Assembly: GCA_002483445.1 (NCBI GenBank)
Contig: DLHY01000066.1
Coordinates: forward strand, 24,059 to 88,058
Direction of reading: 5' to 3'
Length of the DNA stretch: 64,000 nt
Source of the DNA: Blastocatellia bacterium UBA7656
Lineage (GTDB): Bacteria > Acidobacteriota > Blastocatellia > UBA7656
Shown: in pieces, positions 1 to 9,167 of the stretch
How positions within the stretch are numbered: position 1 is the stretch's first letter
Layout: the number at the start of each line of letters is the position of its first letter
Program-made: the position numbers and the translations under genes
The notes under the pieces: model-generated
Database searches by the model: none
Seen by the model: only the letters and a program-made list of their open reading frames with translations
What the model was told of the DNA's origin: nothing

Positions 1-980
1 ACTACCCCTGACGCAGGTGCGCGAGCTTCGAAGATCGTCCTTCCGACATAATCGGTCACGTATCCGATCTTCATTCCCTGCTCGACATAAGCGCCGCGTT
101 TGACCAATGGATAAAACACGCCGGTCTGCTCGCTCGCAATGGTCGCGACTTTTTCTATCCACACAGGATTTTCAACAGCGCGCGGCGCTCCTGCGATCAT
201 CTTCAGATATCGCATCACGCTGAGGCATCCTTCAACGAGCGCGTTTACGTCTTCCATCTCGACTGTTCCGGCGTGACCTGCTTCTACAGTGATCGAAGGC
301 TTGCCGCGGGTGGTCGCGGTGTTTTCGAGATAACGCGAGGCCGCCGGGTCTTTAGGTCTTTCGGTCGAGATGATTATGTGATCGAGTCCGAAGGCGAGAA
401 CCATCTCGCGCGAGATGCGATCCTGCTGGGCGTTGCCCGTTTTAGTCCAATAGCTGTAGGGTCGCAGGCTTTCATCGATGTCGCCGCCGTGCAGGTCGAT
501 CAAATGATCGCATCGCTCGACAACCTGCTTCGTGATGAGATAGGAAGCGCGTTCTGTCTGCGAGCCGTCCCCGCGACCGGGATAGAAGCGATTCATGTTT
601 TTGCCATCGACGGGATTGAGGTGAGCGATCTTCTGCTCGAATGACGGGACGTTGATGAGAGGCAAGATGATCACCGTTCCTGAAATCTGTATCGGGTCTA
701 ATCTGTTGATCAGTTTTTCGAGCGCGATGATCGAGGCGTATTCCGTTCCGTGCGAACCCGCGACGAGGGCAAGCACCGGGCCAGGTTTTGCGCCGTGAAA
801 GACGACGACAGGAATGGTCGTTCCCGCGTCGGCTGCGGCAGGGACTTCTATCGCGCCTGTGGCTTTCTCTCCTCTCGCGGCTGTAGCGGTTCCCACGGTA
901 AAGGTGGCCCGTTGTTGAGCGGCGATTGAGTTGACTAAAATGAGAGCGAGCGAGACGGCGACGATTATATTTTTTCGCAT
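1..980 (-). CDS. Succinylglutamate desuccinylase/aspartoacylase-family zinc hydrolase (3' end cut by window edge)
   Basis: The gene starts with the ATG at 980 and stays open to the left edge (326 codons visible), so the C-terminus is missing. Residues 1-21 form a hydrophobic export signal ending in an AxA-type site. The body shows the AstE/AspA carboxypeptidase-like metal site: GSHGTE (H77, E80), NMNRFYPG around 128-135 and a second histidine in DLHGG (H164). The family removes acyl groups from N-acyl amino acids or cleaves short amides using zinc. The visible C-terminal part resembles the beta-domain found in exported members. The substrate cannot be told. It is probably periplasmic because of the signal. 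Confidence 0.85.
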   Translation of the reverse strand, partial: MRKNIIVAVSLALILVNSIAAQQRATFTVGTATAARGEKATGAIEVPAAADAGTTIPVVVFHGAKPGPVLALVAGSHGTEYASIIALEKLINRLDPIQISGTVIILPLINVPSFEQKIAHLNPVDGKNMNRFYPGRGDGSQTERASYLITKQVVERCDHLIDLHGGDIDESLRPYSYWTKTGNAQQDRISREMVLAFGLDHIIISTERPKDPAASRYLENTATTRGKPSITVEAGHAGTVEMEDVNALVEGCLSVMRYLKMIAGAPRAVENPVWIEKVATIASEQTGVFYPLVKRGAYVEQGMKIGYVTDYVGRTIFEARAPASGV

Positions 981-1063
981 GGCGATTCTCCTTCGCAGGC
1001 AGGTTCCCACCACAAGCGGCGAGAGTATATGCGCTGAAGGTTGCGAATTTCAAACTCAAGCTT

Positions 1064-1765
1064 TCAATCGACCTCGTTCGATTCGGGCTGAGATCGAAAC
1101 CGTCGAAGTATGACCGAGGTGACGTAGAGAATGAGCAGCGCGGGCGAGAGAAGATAGGACAGAAGGCCAAGCATAAACACAACTCCGAAAGCAGCGTCCG
1201 CCGATGTTTGATGCCTTTCGATGCCGGACATGAATTCAAACACCGCCTGTTCGAGATTGAGCAGCGTGAGCGCGACGACGATCAACGCGAGCGGCATCAG
1301 AGTGGCGGTCAGTTGCGCGAAGCCTTTGATCTCGGCCCATCTTCTGAGGTAGAGCGAATACATCACGACGCGCCAAAGGGCTACGACGGCGAGGAACCAC
1401 ACGTTGATCGCTTGCGAGGTGTCGAGCGAATACCATTTCTCGACCGGCAGGGCGTAAAGCGCAGCCGGGGGAGAGGTGAGCGTGATGAAAGTGAGCAGAT
1501 GAAAGTAAGACCATCTCGCCGGTTTCATCGGATAGATGATGATGAAGAGAAAAGCCGAAAGGATGAGAACGTAAACGACTGAGCCGATTCCCAGATGTTG
1601 AAGCAGCCCAACTCGCGGATTATCCCAGTAACGCCCCATTCCGACTGCCCACACGCAAACGAGGCCGAATATGAGATGGCTTCGATCAAACGAGAGGTCT
1701 TCCGCCTTGAATCGCAGCGTGAGGATGCGGGCGGCTGTCTGAAGTATTGCGGTCAATCTTCTCAT
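1064..1765 (-). CDS. Polytopic membrane protein, unknown function
   Basis: A 233-residue protein with about five to six hydrophobic segments, roughly at residues 29-45, 57-77, 84-105, 122-140, 153-172 and 195-222, and a basic C-terminal tail. I do not recognise a family or catalytic motif. It lies upstream of, and in the same direction as, the desuccinylase-like gene, separated by about 80 bases, so co-transcription is possible. It is probably an inner-membrane protein. The reading frame is supported by the regular pattern of hydrophobic helices and the lack of a credible alternative frame. Confidence 0.6.
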   Translation of the reverse strand: MRRLTAILQTAARILTLRFKAEDLSFDRSHLIFGLVCVWAVGMGRYWDNPRVGLLQHLGIGSVVYVLILSAFLFIIIYPMKPARWSYFHLLTFITLTSPPAALYALPVEKWYSLDTSQAINVWFLAVVALWRVVMYSLYLRRWAEIKGFAQLTATLMPLALIVVALTLLNLEQAVFEFMSGIERHQTSADAAFGVVFMLGLLSYLLSPALLILYVTSVILRRFRSQPESNEVD

Positions 1766-1931
1766 CTGATTTATGGCAAGAACAAATAAATTAGCGATGG
1801 ATCAAAAGCTTGCTTATTGGCGCATCGCTCGATCAGGATAGAGGATTTCTCTCCAAAGTGGAATCAGGGGTCAGCTTGATGTTAGCATTTGGCATTAACA
1901 GATTCAGCGCGAGCCGGAAGGAGGAGAAATC

Positions 1932-2165
1932 ATGTCGGCGACGGTTTCTATAGAAGAAGCGCAGGCGCACCTTGCAGAGTTGATTGAGAAGTTGAGACCG
2001 GGCGAGGAAGTCGTCATCACACACAACCAGCAGCCGGTGGCAAGACTCATCTCGCAGCGCGAGACGGCGCGTCGTCCGCGCCAGCCGGGAAGCGCGAAGG
2101 GCAAGCTCATCATTCTCGCTGAAGATGACGAGCATCTGGACGACTTCAGGGAATACATGCCATGA
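1932..2165 (+). CDS. Phd/YefM-family antitoxin
   Basis: A 77-residue protein with the Phd/YefM pattern: an N-terminal beta-strand, the AQAHLAELIEK helix, then a GEEVVITHNQQPVARL strand-turn-strand that in this family builds the DNA-binding dimer. The C-terminal tail after residue 45 is charged and likely wraps the toxin. A strong ribosome site (GGAGG, about 1919-1924) precedes the ATG. Its stop overlaps the start of the PIN-domain toxin by 4 bases, the usual antitoxin-first order. It is expected to repress its own promoter together with the toxin. Confidence 0.9.
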   Translation: MSATVSIEEAQAHLAELIEKLRPGEEVVITHNQQPVARLISQRETARRPRQPGSAKGKLIILAEDDEHLDDFREYMP

Positions 2166-2548
2166 GGCTGCTTCTTGACACTCACGCTTTCCTCTGGTTC
2201 CTGCTTGACGATCCGCAGTTGAGCGCGAATGCCAAAAGCCTGGTAGTCGATCCGAGCAACGATATAGAGATCAGCCCTGCCACATACTGGGAAATCGCCA
2301 TCAAGATCAGTATCAACAAGTATTCGCTGCCGGAGCCGTTCGAGCAGTTTATGGAGCGCGAGATAGCGGCAAACAATTTCCGCATACTCCACATCGAGCC
2401 GCGTCACACGTCGCCGCTCGTGACTCTGCCTTTCCATCATCGTGACCCTTTTGACCGGCTGATGATCGCTCAGGCCATGGTCGAAAATATTCCCATCGTG
2501 AGCCGGGATTCAGTGATGGATGCTTATCCGGTGACGCGGCTTTGGTGA
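2162..2548 (+). CDS. VapC-type PIN-domain ribonuclease toxin
   Basis: A 128-residue PIN-domain protein. The acidic residues that bind Mg2+ in PIN RNases are present: D6 in LLDTHAF, E44 in YWEIAIK, D95/D98 in HRDPFDRL, and D116 in SRDSVM. Such toxins cleave tRNA or rRNA when their antitoxin is degraded. The ATG overlaps the antitoxin stop by 4 bases, so the two are translationally coupled. A clean hairpin lies 7 bases after the stop. The subfamily with the signature HAFLWFL is commonly paired with Phd-like rather than VapB antitoxins, as here. Confidence 0.92.
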   Translation: MRLLLDTHAFLWFLLDDPQLSANAKSLVVDPSNDIEISPATYWEIAIKISINKYSLPEPFEQFMEREIAANNFRILHIEPRHTSPLVTLPFHHRDPFDRLMIAQAMVENIPIVSRDSVMDAYPVTRLW

Positions 2549-2554
2549 AATGTA

Positions 2555-2583
2555 AAAGAGCCTGCCACGTGGGCAGGCTCTTT
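2555..2583 (+). terminator. Hairpin terminator after the toxin-antitoxin operon
   Basis: A perfect 12-bp stem (AAAGAGCCTGCC / GGCAGGCTCTTT) with a 5-base loop lies directly after the toxin stop. It ends in TTT, and the opposite strand starts AAA, so it may act on both converging transcripts. Confidence 0.75.
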
Positions 2584-2609
2584 GCGAATTTGAAAACCGC
2601 TTGTCGCCA

Positions 2610-4451
2610 TCACTTCACCACATTGATCGTGATGGCTTCCTGTCCGACGATCAAGAACTTCGAGGGCGGAAGTTCGCGCTCCGTTAGCGTCGAGACTGAA
2701 AGCGGTGTGTATCCGCCCGACGTTCTCTGAGAACCTAAAGTCAGCATCACTGAAGGCGGAAGCGCGGGCATCTCTTCATTGTTCACTATCGCGCCGGTCG
2801 TCTGCCTGATCACTTTCACATAAAGCCGGTTGTTCTTCTTCAATTTGTTTATCGCCCGAACCAACTGGCTCAAATCCTTCGGCAGAAACTCCGAGGCCGC
2901 CTGCGCCCTCAACTCGGTTTGATTGACCGAAGCCCCGTCTCCAACAACGATGACCAACGGCCCCGTGGGCGCGTCCGCCGGTATCTCTACCGGGATGCGC
3001 TCGACATACTCGCTTCCGTTATCATTGCGCGCGAAAACCTGAAGCTCGATAGTCTCGCCCCGTCGCGCTTCGGTCTTATCGACCCACACGCGGTTCAACA
3101 CTCCCGTCGAACGGCTGTCTGATGAAGTCACATCGACCTCGATGCTGCCGATATCGACGGCATCGAATCCGCTGTTGAGCAGCACGGCTATCGGCTGCGC
3201 TACGGCATTGACCGTGAAAGAAGCAACGCCGGTCGGCGATGAAAAACTGTTATCGAGAATCACATCCGTCTGACCATTTATTTTTATGCGCCCGCTCAGG
3301 CTGAGGGTCTGACTGCCTATCTGTCGCTCAGTGGCGAGTATGGCCGAAGCCATCGATATGCGAACCAGCACCGGAGTGAGGAAGGAATCCTTCACCACTT
3401 CGAAGTTGTAAGTTTCCGTCTTGTTGCGACTGGTGCGGACGGTCACTCGCACGGGGATCAGTTGCGGGCGCTCGCCGAGTTTGCCGTATATCCCTGTGGA
3501 GCGATCCTGATTGATCGAGCCGACCATGTTTCCCGCGACCGAAAGCTTGAACGAGTTGTTCAGATTCGGCACCACCGTTATCACCGAGTCTTCGGCCATA
3601 GGCCACGAGGTCTGCCCCGATGTGAGAAAAGGATGACCGAAGGCATATATGCGGTCTCCGTCGCGATGCGTCACCGTGCCAGCAGCATCTATGGTGAAGT
3701 CTCCGCGAACGAGTTGCGCGCTCACCGATGATCCCGGAGTGAGAGTGTTTTCATTATACGGCGACATAGGCGAGAGGTTCGACGAGCCGCCCCCTCCGGC
3801 TATGGCCTGAATGCCTGCTTGTCGCAGGTCTTCAGCGAACATATCGAGCACCGATTGCGGCACGCCTGAAAAAGTCACGGGCGTCATTATCGGCGCGATG
3901 GTCTGACCGATGTAAGGAATCAGCGCGCTGCTACGGGCTGCGCGAGGGCCGAGTTGCATCGAGAGTTGAGCGGGCAATTTCTGATTGATCGATTGAGCCA
4001 TCAGCGAGTTGAAACTAATGCGCTGATTGGTGCGCGGCTCTTCCGCGCCGCCCTGCTCGAATATCTCGACCATATATTTTATCGGCTGGATTCCGGCAAT
4101 GGGTTCTTTGGCGAACGGGAAGGAGTAGGCCACAGCGCCCACCAGTTTGCCCTCGATATAGACGGGGCTGCCGCTCATTCCGGCAAATACAAAAGAGCGG
4201 TCGGCCAATGGCCCGCTGAGGCGAGCGATGATGATACTTTGTTTGGGATTGACAAGCCCTTCGGCCAGTCCAAGTATTTCGACCTCGAATCGCTCAGGCT
4301 TCGACCCCTGAAAGACCGACATGCCATGTCCTTTCATTCCGGGGCGAATATCTTCGAGCGGGAAGAAATTCGAATTCGATTCTTTGTCGGATGCCAGCGC
4401 GAAAGCGCCGAGCAGAAGGACGGAGAAAAACGCTGTGGTGATTTGCTTCAT
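2610..4451 (-). CDS. SpoIVB-like S55 serine peptidase, exported
   Basis: A 613-residue protein from the ATG at 4451; an upstream in-frame ATG at 4502 would prepend 17 residues before the signal peptide and is less likely. Residues 1-20 are a signal peptide. Residues 30-230 match the SpoIVB S55 domain, including DIRPGMKGHG near 34-43 and the nucleophile motif GMSGSPVY at 91-98 (S95). A glycine-rich stretch and a long beta-rich C-terminal half with no obvious second enzyme domain follow. In Bacillus SpoIVB triggers sigma-K processing; in acidobacteria these proteins occur without sporulation and their role is unknown. It is likely periplasmic. Confidence 0.85.
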   Translation of the reverse strand: MKQITTAFFSVLLLGAFALASDKESNSNFFPLEDIRPGMKGHGMSVFQGSKPERFEVEILGLAEGLVNPKQSIIIARLSGPLADRSFVFAGMSGSPVYIEGKLVGAVAYSFPFAKEPIAGIQPIKYMVEIFEQGGAEEPRTNQRISFNSLMAQSINQKLPAQLSMQLGPRAARSSALIPYIGQTIAPIMTPVTFSGVPQSVLDMFAEDLRQAGIQAIAGGGGSSNLSPMSPYNENTLTPGSSVSAQLVRGDFTIDAAGTVTHRDGDRIYAFGHPFLTSGQTSWPMAEDSVITVVPNLNNSFKLSVAGNMVGSINQDRSTGIYGKLGERPQLIPVRVTVRTSRNKTETYNFEVVKDSFLTPVLVRISMASAILATERQIGSQTLSLSGRIKINGQTDVILDNSFSSPTGVASFTVNAVAQPIAVLLNSGFDAVDIGSIEVDVTSSDSRSTGVLNRVWVDKTEARRGETIELQVFARNDNGSEYVERIPVEIPADAPTGPLVIVVGDGASVNQTELRAQAASEFLPKDLSQLVRAINKLKKNNRLYVKVIRQTTGAIVNNEEMPALPPSVMLTLGSQRTSGGYTPLSVSTLTERELPPSKFLIVGQEAITINVVK

Positions 4452-4582
4452 AATTTTCCTGTTCGCGGGGCTTGTCGTAAAACTTGCCTTTCCAGATTTC
4501 AAAACGGCCTTTCAATCGCAAGAGCCGAACCGGAGTAATCGCACTTCGATCATAAACGCCTGAAATCTACAGTGTCAATGGA

Positions 4583-4704
4583 TCAGTGGTCAGGGGGTCG
4601 GAGTAGGGAACAGGTGACAGGTGACAGGGAACAGACGGGAAATCTCCGGGCCTGTAACCTGTAACCTGTTCCCTGTCACCTTCTGACCACCGACCCCTGC
4701 TCAC
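4583..4704. repeat. Heptamer repeat array, facing arms (GTGACAG/GGAACAG type)
   Basis: The left arm (about 4583-4640) contains repeated GTGACAG and GGAACAG units after GGTCAGGGGGTCGG. The right arm (about 4650-4704) carries the complementary units TGTAACC, TGTTCCC and TGTCACC, ending in CCGACCCC. The two arms could fold into a long imperfect hairpin around AAATCTCCGGG. It occupies the space between two divergent genes. Confidence 0.8.
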
Positions 4705-4742
4705 TATTGTCGATATCGCGCGGGCATCGTAGTATCAACGTG

Positions 4743-5513
4743 ATGATGACAGACATTCACTCTCACGTGCTTGCCGAAGTCGATGACGGAGCGCGCAGCC
4801 TGGAAGAATCCGTCGAGATGTGCCGACTCTCGGCCCGCGATGGGGTAGGCGTGATCGTCGCCACCCCGCACGCTCACGACAGCGTGCATAAAACTCATGA
4901 CTCGGCCTCCCTCAAACAGAAAGTCGAGGAGCTTAATCTGAGACTCGGAGGAACGCCGACGGTCGTTTTAGGATGCGAGCTTCGATTCAATCACGATCTG
5001 GTCAATCAGGTCTGCCAGCATCGCAACGCGCCGACCATAGCAGGCGGCCCTTACGTGCTGGTCGAGTTTCCTCATTCGGTAGTCCCGCCTTACAGCGAGC
5101 GTCCGCTCTTCGATCTGCTCAATAATAATATCCGCCCGGTCATCGCTCACCCTGAGCGCAATCTCATGTTGATCGATGAGCCTGAGCGTTTTTATCAGCT
5201 TGTCGAGATGGGAGTTTTAGGTCAGGCTGACACCGGATCATTCACCGGCCAGTTCGGAAAGAAAGTGCAGCGCGCGGCCAGAGTGATGCTCGAACACGGA
5301 CTCCTGCACATCATCGCCAGCGATTGTCACAACACCAGAAATCGCTTGCCCGGATTGTCAAAAGCTATCTCTGCGATAGCCGACCTCGTGGGCGAAGATT
5401 ATGCCCGCGCGATGGCTGATGATAATCCGGCTGCCGTCGTTCGCGGAGAGATGATTCCCTGTCGTCCCGTCGCTGAATTTCCCCGCAAGACGAAGAGATG
5501 GATTTTCTTTTGA
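4743..5513 (+). CDS. CpsB/YwqE-type PHP-domain protein tyrosine phosphatase
   Basis: A 256-residue PHP-domain enzyme. Metal-ligand motifs are in order: DIHSH at residues 4-8, ATPHAHD near 48, a conserved GCELRF near 79-84, AHPERN near 136-141 and ASDCHN near 190-195. This set is characteristic of the CpsB/CapC/YwqE family, which dephosphorylates bacterial tyrosine kinases controlling exopolysaccharide export. No kinase or capsule genes are adjacent, so the partner lies elsewhere. The start was placed at the ATG at 4743, which leads straight into the metal motif; a longer in-frame start at 4707 would run into the repeat array. Confidence 0.85.
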   Translation: MMTDIHSHVLAEVDDGARSLEESVEMCRLSARDGVGVIVATPHAHDSVHKTHDSASLKQKVEELNLRLGGTPTVVLGCELRFNHDLVNQVCQHRNAPTIAGGPYVLVEFPHSVVPPYSERPLFDLLNNNIRPVIAHPERNLMLIDEPERFYQLVEMGVLGQADTGSFTGQFGKKVQRAARVMLEHGLLHIIASDCHNTRNRLPGLSKAISAIADLVGEDYARAMADDNPAAVVRGEMIPCRPVAEFPRKTKRWIFF

Positions 5514-5514
5514 T

Positions 5515-5600
5515 ATTCGTCCCTTGTCATTCGTCCTTTGTCATTTGCAGGAAAGCGCCGACAATCAGCAAAGGACAAGGGACGAATGACAAAGGACAAA
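5515..5600. repeat. Heptamer repeat array, facing arms (CATTCGT/CCTTTGT type)
   Basis: The left arm (about 5517-5550) reads as units of CCCTTGT, CATTCGT and CCTTTGT. The right arm (about 5569-5600) is its near-perfect complement (AAGGGAC, GAATGAC, AAAGGAC). About 18 unique bases separate them. The array fills the gap between two convergent genes and could act as a bidirectional terminator hairpin. Confidence 0.8.
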
Positions 5601-5601
5601 T

Positions 5602-6651
5602 TCAGAGATTGGTCACTTCGATCAACCGATTGAGTTTTCCCATCGCCCTGCCGCTTTCTATCGAGCCTCGGGCCATCTCGATTCCCCATTTGAAATCCGC
5701 TGCTTTGCCTGAAGCCATGAGAGCAGCAGCGGCGTTGAGCAGCACGATATCGCGGCGCGGCCCGCTCTTGCCCTGAAGAATATCGAGTATGATCTGGGCG
5801 TTCTCGCCAGCGTCGCCTCCCTGAATGTCTTCAAGCGAGGCGCGGTTCAAGCCGAAATCTTCGGGCCTGACTGTGTAGGTCGAAAGCTCTCCGTTTTTAA
5901 GCTCGGTGATTTTGCTCTCGCCCGTGATGGTTATCTCGTCAAGCCCGTCGCTTCCGTGAACGACGAGCGCGCGAAGGGTTCCGAGATTTCGCAGCACCTC
6001 GGCCAGCAGTTCGGTCAGATGCGCGGCATAAACGCCTATGACCTGAGTGTTGGCTTCGGCAGGGTTGGTGAGCGGCCCGAGCATGTTGAAAATGGTTCGA
6101 ATCGCCAGTTGGCGACGCGCGGGCGCGACGTGCTTCATAGCCTGATGAAGCAGCGGCGCGTGCAGAAAGCCTATGCCGACTTCATCTATGCATTGAGCTA
6201 CGCGCTCAGGCGGAAGCTCTATACGGACGCCCAGAGCTTCGATTACATCCGCGCTTCCGCAATGGCTCGAAACCGAGCGATTGCCGTGCTTGGCTACTCT
6301 CAATCCGCAGCCCGCGACCACGAAAGCCGTGGCCGTCGAGATATTGAAAGTGCCGCTGGCGTCTCCGCCCGTGCCGCAGGTATCGATGAGCGCATCGCGT
6401 TCGGTGCCGCCCAGATTGGTCGCAACCAGAGAGCGCGGGCGGACAGGCGCGGCGCGAGCGCGCATCACGCGCGCGAATCCGGTCAGTTCATCTGCGGTCT
6501 CGCCTTTCATTCTAAGCCCGACCAAAAGCGCGCCCGTCTGCGCATCGGTGCATTCTCCGGTCATTATCTGATTGAGAACGGCTTCGGCTTCTTCGCGCGC
6601 GAGGTCGCAGCGTTCGACTATTTTTTTCAGAGCTTCGGTGATCGTAATCAT
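5602..6651 (-). CDS. trpD: Anthranilate phosphoribosyltransferase
   Basis: A 349-residue enzyme of normal TrpD length that joins anthranilate to PRPP in tryptophan synthesis. Visible signatures are the PRPP-binding GTGGD at 93-97, the FNIST run just after, KHGNRSVSS at 121-129 and the helical N-terminal domain (residues 1-70). No other trp gene is adjacent, so the pathway is scattered in this genome. The stop lies next to a facing repeat array. Confidence 0.95.
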   Translation of the reverse strand: MITITEALKKIVERCDLAREEAEAVLNQIMTGECTDAQTGALLVGLRMKGETADELTGFARVMRARAAPVRPRSLVATNLGGTERDALIDTCGTGGDASGTFNISTATAFVVAGCGLRVAKHGNRSVSSHCGSADVIEALGVRIELPPERVAQCIDEVGIGFLHAPLLHQAMKHVAPARRQLAIRTIFNMLGPLTNPAEANTQVIGVYAAHLTELLAEVLRNLGTLRALVVHGSDGLDEITITGESKITELKNGELSTYTVRPEDFGLNRASLEDIQGGDAGENAQIILDILQGKSGPRRDIVLLNAAAALMASGKAADFKWGIEMARGSIESGRAMGKLNRLIEVTNL

Positions 6652-6797
6652 TCGAGATCAAAACTATCACGACGGCGAAGAAAAAGTTAAGCGCGCGAGG
6701 CGGCTTTTCATTCAAGCTATGATTGAGACGTTGAACTTTGCCCCGTGGCTGATCGTAGTTTTTTCGAACCGATAATCTGCAAACACAGGAGGCGATG

Positions 6798-7286
6798 ATG
6801 CACTGTCCGAAATGTGGCCACCCGGCATTGCACGAAGCGCGGTTTTGCTCTCGCTGCGGTATGCCGCTCACGGCGGTTTCAGAGATATTATCCAATGGCG
6901 GATTCCCCGTTGAACCCGGAGCGAAAGTAAAACCTCCGGATCGGCGGGGTATGCGCGTGGGCGCGAAGCTGATGTTTCTGAGCCTGGCGCTGTTGCCGAT
7001 CTTCTTCGGCCTGTGTTTTGCGGCAGACTCTCCCGCACCGCTGCTGGTCCCTCTGACCGTTTTTCTTACAGGTCTTTTATGCCTCGTCTACTTTCGCCTG
7101 TTCGGAGACGAAGACCGGCAGCGAGAGAATAGAAATCAGATTCATCGATTCGATATCAGGCAGGACAGACCCGTGATTCACGAATCAGAGAGAGCGCGCG
7201 CAGTTTTATTCATCGCCCGCCAGACAGGAGAGATTGAGCAGCCGAGCGTGACTGAAAGGACGACGCACTTGTTCGATCAGCAGTAA
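6798..7286 (+). CDS. Zinc-ribbon membrane protein with C-terminal PSVTExTT motif
   Basis: A 162-residue protein. The N-terminus has two CxxC pairs (CPKC and CSRC) forming a zinc ribbon. Two hydrophobic segments follow at about residues 56-76 and 82-100. The end carries PSVTERTTHLF. The second of two adjacent ATGs (6798) is preferred because AGGAGG at 6788-6793 is then properly spaced and the protein begins like its three paralogues near 57-59 kb. Its function is not known; the ribbon is probably cytoplasmic and the helices anchor it. Confidence 0.75.
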   Translation: MHCPKCGHPALHEARFCSRCGMPLTAVSEILSNGGFPVEPGAKVKPPDRRGMRVGAKLMFLSLALLPIFFGLCFAADSPAPLLVPLTVFLTGLLCLVYFRLFGDEDRQRENRNQIHRFDIRQDRPVIHESERARAVLFIARQTGEIEQPSVTERTTHLFDQQ

Positions 7287-7344
7287 AAGAATACGCGGCT
7301 ATCGCTGCTGGCATCAGCAGGGGTAATCGTTCAGTTATAGGAGG

Positions 7345-7418
7345 AGAAAGTACGACAGGCTGCCCGACGGTCGTAGAAACCTCAACGCCCTCAACAGGCT
7401 GGCCGACGGTTGTACCTC
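7345..7418. repeat. Two diverged copies of an ACAGGCTGxCxGAC element
   Basis: Two related segments (GACAGGCTGCCCGACGGTCGTA and CAACAGGCTGGCCGACGGTTGTAC) lie about 40 bases apart in the 233-base gap before the ABC operon. They resemble the elements at 58607-58684 and 62080-62122. The rest of the gap shows no gene. Confidence 0.5.
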
Positions 7419-7519
7419 TCCGAACCAAGTCATCGCCCAGGGAACCTTTTTCCTTTTCATCCATCCCGCTATCAATTATTATTACGCGGCCTCGAAGCGC
7501 CGAGAGCTAATCCAACACT

Positions 7520-9040
7520 ATGGCAGAAGACTTGAAATACGCGGTGGAGATGCGCGGCGTCACCAAACGGTTCGGCGACGTGCTGGCCAACGATTCCATA
7601 AGCCTCGCGGTCGAATCAGGCTCGATCCACGCCATCATAGGCGAAAACGGCGCGGGCAAATCCACTGCGATGAACATACTCTACGGCTTCTACGCCGCAG
7701 ACAGTGGCGAAATTTTAATCGACGGCCAGGCCCGATCCATTCAAAACCCTGGCGATGCCATACGTCTCGGTCTCGGCATGGTTCATCAGCACTTCATGCT
7801 GGTCGAGCCTTTGACCGTCACCGAAAATATAATTCTCGGCTCAGAACCCGGCTCTTCGTTCGCCATAGATTTCAAACAGGCCCGCGCGCGTGTCAGAGAA
7901 TTGTCCGAACAATACGGACTCAGGATCGATGCCGACGCCCGCATAGAGGATCTTTCAGTCGGCCAGCAGCAGAGAGTCGAAATCCTGAAGACGCTTTATC
8001 GCGGCGCGCAGATTCTCATACTCGACGAACCGACCGCAGTGCTGACTCCCCAGGAAGTCGTCGAGATGTTCGCCATACTTCGATCCCTTCGCGACCGGGG
8101 AAAGACGATCATCATCATCACTCACAAGCTTGCAGAAGTCCTCGCCCTGTCGGATCGAATAACCGTGATGCGCGATGGCCGTGTGGTCGGAAATATTTCG
8201 ACGCGAGAAGCCACTGCCGAAGGGCTTGCCCGCCTGATGGTCGGGCGCGAAGTTCTGCTCAGAGTGGAAAAAACTGATGCCCACCCCAAAGATGCCATCC
8301 TCGTAGTGAATAATCTCTCGCTTGAAAGCTCTACCGTGCATGGCTCTCTCAACGATGTGTCACTTGAAGTTCGCGCGGGAGAAATACTCGGCATAGCCGG
8401 AGTCGAAGGCAACGGACAGACTGAGTTGATAGAAATAATCGCAGGTCTTCGCCCTCAGACGCGGGGCGAAATTCTGCTCGAAGGCAAATCGATTGACCGC
8501 CTTGATCCGCGTCGCCGAAAGAATCTCGGCATAGCTCACATACCTGAAGATCGCCATCGTCGCGGATTGCTGCTGGATTTCGACCTCGCGGCAAATTCCA
8601 TACTCGGCGTGCATCGCAACTCGCCGCTATCGGGCGCGGTGCTGCTCAACGAACAGATCATCGCAGAGCGCGCAAACCGACTCGTGCGCGAGTACGACGT
8701 GCGCCCGCCGAATATCGCTTTGCCCGCACGCGCGCTTTCGGGAGGCAATCAGCAGAAGCTCATCGTCGCCCGCGAATTCGATATAAATCCCAAGCTCATT
8801 CTCGTATCGCAGCCGACGCGCGGCGTTGACATCGGCGCGATAGAGTTCATTCACAAAAAACTCATAGAGCTTCGCGACGCGGGCGCGGCAATACTTTTGG
8901 TCTCAGCCGAGCTTGACGAAATTCTCAGCCTCAGCGACCGCGTTCTTGTTATGTACGAAGGCCGCGTAGTCGGCGAAGTTGACCCGCGAAGTGTGAGCGA
9001 AGAAGAAATCGGATTGATGATGACGGGGGGGAAGCGATGA
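7520..9040 (+). CDS. Nucleoside/simple-sugar type ABC importer ATPase (two fused ATPase domains)
   Basis: A 506-residue tandem ATPase. The first half has Walker [10 protein letters not shown] (41-49), signature LSVGQQQR and Walker B ILILDEPT. The second half has a degenerate Walker A (GVEGNGQTE), signature LSGGNQQK and a SQPTRGVD Walker B region. This arrangement is typical of the RbsA/NupO class that powers uptake of nucleosides or simple sugars. The two permeases downstream match the BmpA-NupOPQ layout for nucleosides. No substrate-binding lipoprotein is visible next to it, so the binding protein must be elsewhere. Confidence 0.9.
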   Translation: MAEDLKYAVEMRGVTKRFGDVLANDSISLAVESGSIHAIIGENGAGKSTAMNILYGFYAADSGEILIDGQARSIQNPGDAIRLGLGMVHQHFMLVEPLTVTENIILGSEPGSSFAIDFKQARARVRELSEQYGLRIDADARIEDLSVGQQQRVEILKTLYRGAQILILDEPTAVLTPQEVVEMFAILRSLRDRGKTIIIITHKLAEVLALSDRITVMRDGRVVGNISTREATAEGLARLMVGREVLLRVEKTDAHPKDAILVVNNLSLESSTVHGSLNDVSLEVRAGEILGIAGVEGNGQTELIEIIAGLRPQTRGEILLEGKSIDRLDPRRRKNLGIAHIPEDRHRRGLLLDFDLAANSILGVHRNSPLSGAVLLNEQIIAERANRLVREYDVRPPNIALPARALSGGNQQKLIVAREFDINPKLILVSQPTRGVDIGAIEFIHKKLIELRDAGAAILLVSAELDEILSLSDRVLVMYEGRVVGEVDPRSVSEEEIGLMMTGGKR

Positions 9041-9162
9041 GTGGGAGAGTGGGGAAATAAGAGAATGGGGGAATGGGAGAGTGGGGGAATGGGAGCCGGA
9101 TCTCTTCATCTCCCACTCTCCCATTCTCCCACTCTCCCGCACTCCCACTCTCTCATTCTTGT
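9041..9162. repeat. Heptamer repeat array, facing arms (GAGTGGG/GGAATGG type)
   Basis: The left arm (9041-9096) is built of GAGTGGG/GGAATGG-like units, and the right arm (about 9106-9160) of their complements (CCCACTC, TCCCATT). It sits inside the ABC operon between the ATPase stop and the first permease start, and open frames through it would add a false N-terminus to the permease. Confidence 0.85.
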
Positions 9163-9167
9163 CTATT

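Noticed and set aside
472..1239. Long open frame on the minus strand rich in Arg and Ser
   Set aside because: It overlaps the desuccinylase gene in another frame, has an arginine/serine-rich composition typical of shadow frames, and starts inside a membrane protein gene.
7210..7464. Minus-strand frame across the repeats before the ABC ATPase
   Set aside because: Its repeated GTTVGQPV residues come from the repeat DNA and it has no family signal.
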